From an uncultured Eubacterium sp. (lineage in GTDB: Bacteria > Bacillota > Clostridia > Lachnospirales > Lachnospiraceae): 19,172 nt of DNA. Location of the stretch: assembly GCA_937915825.1 (NCBI GenBank), contig CALGGT010000090.1, forward strand, positions 1 to 19,172. The letters are read 5' to 3'. A program made the position numbers and the translations under genes. This document shows, in pieces, positions 1-6,297 of the stretch; the stretch's first letter is position 1; every line of letters begins with the position of its first letter. The notes under the pieces were generated by a model that saw only the letters and a program-made list of their open reading frames with translations, did no database searches and was not told the origin of the DNA.

Positions 1-37
1 ATCTACACTCTTTCCCTACACGACGCTCTTCCGATCT
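1..37 (+). other. Illumina adapter left on the contig end
   Basis: The first 37 bases equal the 3' part of the Illumina P5/TruSeq universal adapter, ending in GCTCTTCCGATCT. This is a library artefact, not genome sequence. The matching reverse-complement adapter at the other end of the window shows that both ends are read or contig ends. Confidence 0.97.
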
Positions 38-236
38 CCATAAAGTTTTAAATTACAACTCCGTAAGACAAAAAAAGACACAAAATAATTTATGCCTATT
101 ATCTTAATTTAGTAATTGTATTATCAGTATCAATAAATGTAATTTCATCACACGCTTTATATACTGATGTATCATACTTACTAATGTCTTCATCAACATT
201 TAAATCAATACTTTACTGATATCGCAATTCTTCTTC
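38..236. other. A+T-rich segment, probably chimeric or foreign
   Basis: This stretch is about 25% G+C by count of three 60-base lines, against mid-forties for the rest. It directly follows the adapter and meets hypF within the zinc-finger region at about base 236. On the minus strand an open 37-codon frame (212-102) ends in two consecutive stops, TAA TAG, at 101-96; its residues (such as DEDISKYDTS) look like a low-G+C coding tail, but I do not recognise a family. The simplest reading is a join between DNA of two organisms. A real insertion into hypF is the alternative. No promoter or RNA gene is visible. Confidence 0.6.
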
Positions 237-688
237 ATAATGCTGATTCTGGGTCCACAGGTCACGCAACTGATAAAGGGATATCGATATCTTCGGTTTT
301 TAGGATCCAGCAATTCTTCCCGGCAATCCGGACAGGTTCCCACATCCGGCGGAAGAAAACGCACCGGCTCAGTGGGAAGGGCTTCACTTTCCACGATCTT
401 AAACTCCCTCATAGAGGATAACTCTGCTTCTTCTTCCTTCGTAAGAGGGACCTCACTCCAATCATAAATAACCGCTCCCTTGGGCGGCTTATGAAAAAGA
501 CGATGAAACCATCGTTCCACCGTCTTTTGTTCTCCTGTTATGAAAATACAAGCCTCCCCACCTGCATTATATACCTTTCCGCAAAGGCAGAATTTCTCCG
601 CCAATTCCGCCACATAGGGACGGAAACCAACTCCCTGAACCAATCCATGTAAAAGGATCTTTTTCGTAACGTTTTGATTATTTTTCAT
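200..688 (-). CDS. hypF: Truncated carbamoyltransferase HypF, N-terminal part only
   Basis: HypF makes the cyanide ligands of the [NiFe] site from carbamoyl phosphate. The N-terminal acylphosphatase domain is clear: GLVQGVGFRP near residue 15, and the conserved Asn in KVYNAGG. It is followed by the first zinc-finger pair (GTCPDC...SCVTCGPR). After CGPRISIM the frame enters the A+T-rich segment and stops at 200, so only about 150 of the usual 750 or so residues are present; the YrdC-like and Kae1-like domains are missing. The start at 688 (MKNNQNV) overlaps the echF stop by 11 bases and has only a weak ribosome binding site (AAAGAG). An upstream in-frame extension merely reads through the echF repeat and was not used. 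The last dozen or so codons are probably not native. Confidence 0.85.
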   Translation of the reverse strand: MKNNQNVTKKILLHGLVQGVGFRPYVAELAEKFCLCGKVYNAGGEACIFITGEQKTVERWFHRLFHKPPKGAVIYDWSEVPLTKEEEAELSSMREFKIVESEALPTEPVRFLPPDVGTCPDCREELLDPKNRRYRYPFISCVTCGPRISIMKKNCDISKVLI

Positions 689-1229
689 CGTTTGACTCTT
701 TTTCCTCATTGGTCTTGGTAGTTGCTGCGTCCGCCTTTGCCTTGGCACTGTCAGCCTTGCCAATGTCCGCCTTTGCCTTGGCACTGTCAGCCTTGCCAAT
801 GTCCGCCTTTGCCTTGGCTGCTGCTCTTGCCGCTGCCGCTTTCGCCGCAGCTTCCTTTCTCTTGCGCTCTTCCTCCGCTAATACTTCCGGGGACTTGGTA
901 TACGTCGCTTCTGCTTTTTGAGGCTCCGGCGTTTGATACCCGGGCACGATCTGCAAGCACTTCTTGGGACATTTTTCCACACAATATCCGCATGCGACAC
1001 AATCAAATCGATTGATGGTCCATGTCCCTTTTAATTTGTTAACCGCCAACGCGTTGGAAGGACAGCATCTGACACACATACTGCATCCGATACAATCATC
1101 TACTTCAATTTCCACATGCCCTCTGCTTCTCTCCGGATACGTAGCAGGTTTCACCGGGTAAGTGGTCGTCACCGGCGGGCGAAATAAATTCATGATCGCT
1201 TCCGGAGCATATTCCATAAACTTTGACAT
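678..1229 (-). CDS. echF: Ech hydrogenase 2x[4Fe-4S] subunit EchF with an Ala/Lys-rich tail
   Basis: NuoI/HycF-like polyferredoxin that should pass electrons from ferredoxin to the hydrogenase core. Two cluster motifs are present: Cys46, 49, 52, 56 (CIGCSMCVRCCP) and Cys77, 80, 83, 87 (CVACGYCVEKCP). The protein is 183 residues. From about residue 110 it becomes a low-complexity Ala/Lys/Glu tail holding two copies of KADIGKADSAKA, unlike the compact C-termini usual in this family. The start at 1229 (MSKFMEY) has AAAGGAG seven bases upstream, overlapping the echE stop, which suggests coupled translation. The upstream in-frame extension to 1274 lies inside echE and was rejected. Confidence 0.9.
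   Translation of the reverse strand: MSKFMEYAPEAIMNLFRPPVTTTYPVKPATYPERSRGHVEIEVDDCIGCSMCVRCCPSNALAVNKLKGTWTINRFDCVACGYCVEKCPKKCLQIVPGYQTPEPQKAEATYTKSPEVLAEEERKRKEAAAKAAAARAAAKAKADIGKADSAKAKADIGKADSAKAKADAATTKTNEEKESNDEK
729..817 (-). repeat. 36-bp tandem repeat within the echF tail
   Basis: Two exact 36-bp copies at 729-764 and 765-800 are followed by 17 bases of a third (801-817). The period is 12 codons, so the repeat keeps frame and encodes KADIGKADSAKA twice. Identical DNA in both copies, synonymous sites included, points to recent duplication by slippage; copy number could vary between strains or be miscounted by assembly. Confidence 0.95.
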
Positions 1230-1242
1230 GGTAAACTCCTTT

Positions 1243-2322
1243 CTATCGTTCCGTACAACTGATGCAAGGATCAATGGTAATAATCAGCAAACCTACATCT
1301 GCAAGTTCCGCTCCTTTTAACGTTTCACATAAACCGGTTAAGTTGGCAAACGTAGGCGTACGTACACGCATACGATCCAAATTCATACTTCCATTTCCAT
1401 GGGAATAATAAACCGCCTCGCCACGAGGTTGCTCCATACGGATCAAAGATTCTCCTTCCGGTTTGCCTTTTACCGGAACACTTAAATCCCCTTCCGGGAT
1501 CTTTGCAATGCATTGACGGATCAAGTCAATGGATTGGAATATCTCTTTGGTTCTTACGGAACAACGGGAATAACAATCTCCGGTTGGATCTACAATGGGC
1601 TCAAAATCCAGATCCGGATAAGCCCCATATCCTCGTAATCTCATATCCAAACGAATGCCGCTTCCTCTGGCAACCGGTCCCACACAGCCCAGATCGTGGG
1701 CTTGTTGTTCCGTTAGGATCCCTACGCCACAAAGACGGGACTTTACTGTATAATCCTCCCGGAATGTCTTCTGAACCACCCGTAACTCCTTCTCGATCTC
1801 TACCAATGCCTGATCTAAATTCTGCAACATCGATGCGTCCATATCTTTTAAGACGCCGCCTACCTTGTTCACCGAGAAGATAACCCGGCCACCGGTGGTT
1901 GCCTCCAACATATCCAGGATCTTTTCTCGAATTCTCCAACATTGATAAAACAGATTCTCGTATCCGAATCCATCCGCTAACAATCCTAACCATAGCAAGT
2001 GACTGTGGATGCGGGACATTTCCGCCCAGATCGTACGTAAATATTTCCCACGATCCGGCACTTCCACGCCCATCATCTGTTCCACGGATTCACAATATCC
2101 CCAGCCGTGCATAAAGCTGCAGATTCCGCAAATTCGTTCAATGACATAAGCCATGGTATTAAAATCCTTCGTCTGAACCAGGGATTCCAGTCCACGATGG
2201 ATAAATCCGATGGAAGGTATGGCTTCCACTACTTTTTCATCTTCTACCACCAGGTCCAAATGAATGGGTTCCGGCAAAACCGGATGCTGCGGACCGTAGG
2301 GAATCACACTTCTTTTTTTCAT
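1243..2322 (-). CDS. echE: Ech [NiFe]-hydrogenase large subunit EchE
   Basis: Catalytic NuoD-like subunit that binds the Ni-Fe centre and reduces protons or oxidises H2. Both nickel ligand pairs are present: Cys65 and Cys68 in ERICGICSFMHG, and Cys353 and Cys356 in DPCISCTER, so this is a hydrogenase and not a complex I subunit that has lost nickel. At 359 residues it matches the short group 4 enzymes. The protein ends at Arg359 of DPCxxCxxR, the place where HycE-type precursors are cut, so no C-terminal propeptide is encoded. The start at 2322 overlaps the echD stop as ATGA and has GGAGGAG six bases upstream. Confidence 0.95.
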   Translation of the reverse strand: MKKRSVIPYGPQHPVLPEPIHLDLVVEDEKVVEAIPSIGFIHRGLESLVQTKDFNTMAYVIERICGICSFMHGWGYCESVEQMMGVEVPDRGKYLRTIWAEMSRIHSHLLWLGLLADGFGYENLFYQCWRIREKILDMLEATTGGRVIFSVNKVGGVLKDMDASMLQNLDQALVEIEKELRVVQKTFREDYTVKSRLCGVGILTEQQAHDLGCVGPVARGSGIRLDMRLRGYGAYPDLDFEPIVDPTGDCYSRCSVRTKEIFQSIDLIRQCIAKIPEGDLSVPVKGKPEGESLIRMEQPRGEAVYYSHGNGSMNLDRMRVRTPTFANLTGLCETLKGAELADVGLLIITIDPCISCTER

Positions 2323-2699
2323 GCTTTCTCCTCCTTGGGCAGAAACGGAGTTTCCTCTTCAATTCGGTACAATTTATTCTTGTAATCCGGCTCGATCATT
2401 TGAATGTTCACGCCGAATAACTCTTTCATTTCGTTTTCATAGAAAAATGCTAACGGCATAATTTCCGTAATACTGGGGACCTTCGTTTCCTTTTGAACGC
2501 AAACTCGTAAGTTGGTTAATTGATAACTTTCATCATCCGCAAAAGAATACGTTAACTCCAGATGATCCTTGATATAAGCCGCGCACGCCTGACATAAACG
2601 ATGGTTGGATTTCTTCAATTCCATCACGCGAACCAACAGATCTTCCGGCTGTACTTCTTCGAAGAGATTCGCCGGGTTCTTAAGCTCTTTCATAGGCAT
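2319..2699 (-). CDS. echD: Ech hydrogenase NuoC-like subunit EchD
   Basis: A small soluble subunit (126 residues) related to NuoC and the N-terminal part of HycE. The visible family signature is near the C-terminus: the stretch VPSITEIMPLAFFYENEMKE followed by LFGVNI, resembling the NuoC pattern of Pro-Ser-(Ile/Val)...Trp/Phe...Glu-Arg-Glu...Asp-Hyd-Phe-Gly-Ile. No metal ligands are expected. The start at 2699 (MPMKELK) is chosen because AAGGGG lies seven bases upstream. The longer in-frame start at 2717 has no good ribosome binding site. It overlaps the end of echC by 20 bases. Confidence 0.85.
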   Translation of the reverse strand: MPMKELKNPANLFEEVQPEDLLVRVMELKKSNHRLCQACAAYIKDHLELTYSFADDESYQLTNLRVCVQKETKVPSITEIMPLAFFYENEMKELFGVNIQMIEPDYKNKLYRIEEETPFLPKEEKA

Positions 2700-3153
2700 T
2701 CTCCATCCCCTTTCCATCTTTCATTAACCGGTCGTGCTCTTCCGATCTCTTCTGGAATAAATCCACGGCCTTTACAATTCCATCAATAATTGCCTGGGGA
2801 CGCGCCGCGCATCCGGGGACATAAACATCCACGGGAATGGCGGTATCCGCCCCTCCCAATATGTTATAACAATCCTTAAACACACCGCCGGTACAAGCAC
2901 ATACGCCAACTGCTACCACCACTTTCGGACGGGGCATCTGATCGTATAATTGCTTTACAACCTGAACATTCTGGGTATTCACTCCGCCGGTGATCAGAAA
3001 AATATCCGCTTGCATGGGATCCCCGGTATTCACTACTCCCAGACGCTCCGCATCATACACCGGCGTCAAGCAAGCCAAAACTTCAATATCACATCCATTG
3101 CAACTGGATCCATCGTAATGGAGCAGCCAGGGCGAACGTTTTACATTAGCCAT
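2680..3153 (-). CDS. echC: Ech hydrogenase small subunit EchC (NuoB-like)
   Basis: Electron-transfer subunit holding the [4Fe-4S] cluster nearest the Ni-Fe site. The four expected ligands are Cys18 and Cys21 (SSCNGCD), Cys85 (GVCACTGG) and Cys115 (VPGCAARP, in place of the more common PGCPPRP). It is 157 residues, including a charged tail after about residue 132 (QKRSEEHDRLMKDGKGMEN) with no counterpart in the minimal family core. Codons 136-140 in that tail coincide with an Illumina adapter end (see 2734-2748), so the last 20 or so residues deserve checking. The start at 3153 has AAAGGAAGGG upstream and a 29-base gap after echB. Confidence 0.92.
   Translation of the reverse strand: MANVKRSPWLLHYDGSSCNGCDIEVLACLTPVYDAERLGVVNTGDPMQADIFLITGGVNTQNVQVVKQLYDQMPRPKVVVAVGVCACTGGVFKDCYNILGGADTAIPVDVYVPGCAARPQAIIDGIVKAVDLFQKRSEEHDRLMKDGKGMENAYERA
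2734..2748. other. 15-base match to Illumina read-2 adapter end inside echC
   Basis: GTGCTCTTCCGATCT equals the 3' end of the Illumina read-2 adapter. The flanking bases do not continue the adapter. The echC frame runs through it as Arg-Ser-Glu-Glu-His. It may be an assembly scar or a chance match in a genuine charged tail. Confidence 0.6.
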
Positions 3154-3182
3154 AAGACCCTTCCTTTCTGCTTTCTACTTTC

Positions 3183-4058
3183 TTATCTTACGATCATAAG
3201 AATGATCAGGTTTGCACCTGCACAAAAGATCGTAACCATCCATGCCATTTTTAACATAACGTTCCACTTTACTCTGGCGCTGGTATTATCGATTAAAATC
3301 TCCAAAAAATATACCAGACAGATCATCGCCAAAGCAACCGGAATGCTGGCGGGAGATGAATTAATAAAGAACAATCCCACAACGCCCATCAGGAATACAT
3401 TTTCATACCATTCCGCGATTTGAAACACTGCCAGATTCCTGGCTCCCAACTCCGTTGTGATCCCCTTAACCAACTCCTGATGCGGGTGGTGAGACGCACT
3501 GATATCGAAGGGAGATTTTCTCATTTTGATCGTTAATATAAATACAAACGCAACGAAGAATCCTGGTAAATATAAAATGGCACTCACATCGGAGGATGCG
3601 ATCTTATCTACCTCAAAGGTTCTGCATGCCAGATAGAATCCTACACATGCCAGAAGCACTGCGGGTTCGTAGGCTACCATTTGAATTAATTCTCGAGAGG
3701 AAGCAATGGTTCCATAAGGAGAACTGGTAACCACAGCCGCAAAATAGAGGAACGTTGCGGCGGTTGATAATACGAAAAAGCAAAGTAAAATATCCACGCC
3801 CCAGAAGAACATGGCGCCGGTTATAACGGTCATGATCAGGTAAGTAATGATCAAAAATGTTTGGGATTTACTAACCACGATCACCTGCTTTTTCATCAAC
3901 TTGATCACGTCATAGAACGGCTGTAAAACCGGTGGTCCCACTCTTCTTTGCATACGAGCAGAGATCTTACGATCCAGTCCCTCTAAAAATCCACCGATCA
4001 ACGGTGCGAAAATTACATAAGAAAGACAACAGATTATTTTTATGATTGTTGCATTCAT
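3183..4058 (-). CDS. echB: Ech hydrogenase membrane subunit EchB (NuoH-like)
   Basis: Integral membrane subunit (291 residues) that joins the soluble arm to the ion-pumping part. It shows several hydrophobic spans and the NuoH-family stretches GGFLEGLDRKISARMQRRVGP near residue 20, the loop with SSRELIQMVAYEP, and MRKSPFDISASHHPHQELVKG, corresponding to the conserved SPFDxxEAexELV region of NuoH. The start at 4058 (MNATIIK) overlaps the echA stop by one base (TAATG) with AGGAGGT about 11 bases upstream. The longer in-frame start at 4112 lies inside echA and was rejected. Confidence 0.93.
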   Translation of the reverse strand: MNATIIKIICCLSYVIFAPLIGGFLEGLDRKISARMQRRVGPPVLQPFYDVIKLMKKQVIVVSKSQTFLIITYLIMTVITGAMFFWGVDILLCFFVLSTAATFLYFAAVVTSSPYGTIASSRELIQMVAYEPAVLLACVGFYLACRTFEVDKIASSDVSAILYLPGFFVAFVFILTIKMRKSPFDISASHHPHQELVKGITTELGARNLAVFQIAEWYENVFLMGVVGLFFINSSPASIPVALAMICLVYFLEILIDNTSARVKWNVMLKMAWMVTIFCAGANLIILMIVR

Positions 4059-5977
4059 TAGATCATCACACCTCCTATAATGACACAAAGCATGATAACA
4101 ATTACGAGACAACTGAAGATCTGACCGGGTATCATTAATTTCCTTTGACCTAACATTTCAGCAAAATAGAAATTCGATAACCATAATTTTTTCGGATCTC
4201 CCAGGGAGTCCACAAACGATGAGTCATCCCCTTCATTGATTCCGTTCATATAAGCTAATTTCTGATTGGTTTTTACGTTCTTACTGAAGAAATAAGACAG
4301 CAAAGGAACGGCAAAAACAATGCAGATAATGATGACCAGCATATACAGGATCGGCTGGGATAATACCGGCGTTGCCACCGCGAACATTTCCGTTAATAAA
4401 TCCTCTACAAACAGCTTTGAAATAAGAGGGAATAAGACGCAAAGGAGGATCATAAGACCGGCGTGAATAAACAAAGAAAAACGTTCATTGGGCTTGGTAA
4501 TATCCCGGTCTCTTTCTCCCGTCATATGACTTTTACTGATAATTTTTCCCATCCATTTGGTCCAATAAAAGGAGGTGGTGGCACTTCCGAATACAATGAA
4601 AAATACCAGCAGGATCTGTCTTGCGTCAACGGAAGCTCTCAAGGCAGCCCATTTTGAGATCAACATTCCAAAGGGGGCCAAAAACATTCCCGCAATTCCA
4701 ATAAACATAATGGTCGCCAAGACTGGAAGACGGAATAACAATCCATGCATGTCTTCGATGTCACGGCTGTGAATGGCATTCTCCGTAGCTCCCACATCCT
4801 GGAATAATAAGGATTTGGAAACCGCGTGGAAGATCATTAAGAAAATACCGGCCCAGATGGTGGTAGACGTTCCGACACCCGCGCAGGCCACCATCAAACC
4901 TAAGTTGGAAATGGTGGAAAACGCCAATACTTTCTTAGCATCCGATTGGGCAATGGCCATTAACGAGGTGATTAAGAATGTAAAACCGCCGATAAAGGCG
5001 ATAAAGGTTCCCGTGGCATTTCCTTGCATCGCCGGTGCCAAACGGAACAAAATATAAATCCCTGCCTTAACCATGGTGGCACTGTGTAACAGAGCCGAGG
5101 AAGGCGTAGGCGCTACCATCGCTCCGATCAACCAGGTTGAGAAGGGAAGCTGAGCCGATTTGGTAAGGGCGGCGAAAGCGATGAGCGTTACCGGGATAAC
5201 CGCAAAAGAAAATCCCATTCTTCCGCATTCTACCAAAGCTCGCAACGAAACATTGTAAGTGGTACATCCAAAATAGATGATCCCCGCCGCCAAAGCACAA
5301 CCTCCTAGCAGGTTCATCCATAAAGCCCGGAAAGAATTGTTGATCGCTTCCTCTGTACGGGTATAGCCGATCAACAGGAAGGAACAGATACTGGTCATCT
5401 CCCAGAATAAGTCGATCCAAAGTAAACTTTCGGACATAACAAAGCCATACATCGCACCTAAGAAGAGGAATAAGAGCATAAAGAAATAATTCCTTCGATC
5501 CTCCACTTCCGTATGATTTTGGTGATATCCATGCATGTAACCCACGGCGTAGACGCAGATCAAGGTACCTACGATCCCAATGATCAGACACATTAAGACC
5601 GATAAATGATCCAAGCGGATGTGAGCCGTGGTTTTCAGTTGAGGTCCGAACAGATCAAAATATGCCAGCATCAAAGTAGGAACAATGGATAACACACTGA
5701 TCCACCCCTTCTTATATTTGAAACTTAAAAAAGTAACCAGGCACATTAAGATCAGTTCCACGCCCAGGATGATATGGTCTGCAACCTCGGTTTCATAGTA
5801 GAACTCCATGGTGGTTGCTCCCTGAAGGATCCACCAGAACAAAAGTGCAAAGGTTGCGCAGGCAATTATACCGGCACCTACATAAACGACATATCTTCTC
5901 ACTTTGCTGCTCTGAATGAAATACATAATTCCTGCCATCAGCAAAGGGAAAAGAATCAGAAATGGTATGAGTATCAT
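4058..5977 (-). CDS. echA: Ech hydrogenase antiporter-like membrane subunit EchA
   Basis: NuoL/MrpA-like polytopic subunit (639 residues) thought to carry protons or sodium ions across the membrane. Family marks include Glu193 in LFWEMTS (the conserved Glu of TM5) and the core around residues 271-308, with LTKSAQLPFSTWL and HSATMVKAGIY. More than a dozen hydrophobic spans can be traced. It is the only antiporter-like subunit here, as in six-subunit Ech rather than Hyf or Mbh. The start at 5977 (MILIPFL) is preferred over the in-frame ATG at 6022 because GGAGGAGGAGG ends two bases before it and a hydrophobic span follows at once. It is the first gene after the ech promoter. Confidence 0.94.
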   Translation of the reverse strand: MILIPFLILFPLLMAGIMYFIQSSKVRRYVVYVGAGIIACATFALLFWWILQGATTMEFYYETEVADHIILGVELILMCLVTFLSFKYKKGWISVLSIVPTLMLAYFDLFGPQLKTTAHIRLDHLSVLMCLIIGIVGTLICVYAVGYMHGYHQNHTEVEDRRNYFFMLLFLFLGAMYGFVMSESLLWIDLFWEMTSICSFLLIGYTRTEEAINNSFRALWMNLLGGCALAAGIIYFGCTTYNVSLRALVECGRMGFSFAVIPVTLIAFAALTKSAQLPFSTWLIGAMVAPTPSSALLHSATMVKAGIYILFRLAPAMQGNATGTFIAFIGGFTFLITSLMAIAQSDAKKVLAFSTISNLGLMVACAGVGTSTTIWAGIFLMIFHAVSKSLLFQDVGATENAIHSRDIEDMHGLLFRLPVLATIMFIGIAGMFLAPFGMLISKWAALRASVDARQILLVFFIVFGSATTSFYWTKWMGKIISKSHMTGERDRDITKPNERFSLFIHAGLMILLCVLFPLISKLFVEDLLTEMFAVATPVLSQPILYMLVIIICIVFAVPLLSYFFSKNVKTNQKLAYMNGINEGDDSSFVDSLGDPKKLWLSNFYFAEMLGQRKLMIPGQIFSCLVIVIMLCVIIGGVMI

Positions 5978-5979
5978 TT

Positions 5980-5990
5980 CCTCCTCCTCC
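5980..5990 (-). promoter_or_regulatory. Ribosome binding site setting the echA start
   Basis: GGAGGAGGAGG on the minus strand ends two bases before ATG at 5977. Three GGAGG registers are possible, the furthest giving about 8 bases of spacing. It supports residue M16 of the longer frame as the true start. Confidence 0.8.
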
Positions 5991-6033
5991 AATCCTTTTC
6001 GGGTCAAACCCGTAATAAACATTGTATATCTCT

Positions 6034-6062
6034 ATCATACTCCCCTTTTTGAAAAAAGTAAA
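6034..6062 (-). promoter_or_regulatory. Candidate ech operon promoter
   Basis: On the minus strand TTTACT (6062-6057) and TATGAT (6039-6034) are separated by 17 bases, a good vegetative sigma promoter. Transcription would begin near 6027, leaving a leader of about 50 bases before echA. Its -35 box overlaps the palindrome at 6061-6094 by two bases. Confidence 0.7.
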
Positions 6063-6094
6063 GAATTATTGATAAAAATTTATCAATAATTCTT
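6061..6094. repeat. Perfect 34-bp palindrome at the ech promoter
   Basis: Arms of 16 bases (AAGAATTATTGATAAA and its exact reverse complement) flank a 2-base centre. It is A+T-rich, lies just upstream of and touching the -35 box of the ech promoter, and lacks a following T-run on the minus strand that would make it an ordinary terminator. The place and symmetry suit an operator for a dimeric regulator; an UP-like element is another possibility. Confidence 0.75.
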
Positions 6095-6126
6095 GCCATC
6101 GTTTCTTATTGGTTTTGCAGACCTTA

Positions 6127-6202
6127 TCAAAAAAACCACATCTCAAGCTTACGGAGGACGAAAATGAATTTCATCGTTCCTTCCCAAGCCTGAGATGTGG
6201 TT
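6127..6202 (-). terminator. Rho-independent terminator after purB
   Basis: Arms at 6134-6150 and 6186-6202 form a 17-pair stem; in the minus-strand RNA the one non-Watson-Crick pair is G-U. Seven U residues (6135-6129) overlap and follow the stem. The 35-base interior can form a second small hairpin around ATGAAATTCAT. It should end the aroC-purB transcript and insulate the ech promoter. The rest of the gap (6203-6297) holds only a weak GGAAT/ATTCC hairpin and no gene. Confidence 0.8.
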
Positions 6203-6297
6203 CGATTTTATTGGAATTCACGGATTCCTGTCACTCACCACACGCTCCTTTTGGTAATCGTGTTTCGGTAGCTCTCACGTAAAATTTTTATCTTTTG

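Noticed and set aside
689..799. Longer hypF start with repeated MARLTVPRQRRT-like residues
   Set aside because: It is the echF repeat read in another frame; the acylphosphatase domain begins after 688.
729..817. 36-bp direct repeats as a possible CRISPR array
   Set aside because: The copies are head-to-tail without spacers and keep the echF reading frame, so they are a coding tandem repeat.
709..1161. Plus-strand hydrophobic or Ala-rich frames opposite echF
   Set aside because: They are antisense shadows of the Ala/Lys-rich tail and the cysteine motifs, with no ribosome binding sites or family features.
2700..2717. echD starting at 2717 (MERGWRM)
   Set aside because: No Shine-Dalgarno precedes it, whereas the AAGGGG inside this stretch is well placed for ATG at 2699.
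5067..5591. 174-residue minus-strand frame within echA
   Set aside because: It is an out-of-frame shadow inside a clear membrane protein gene.
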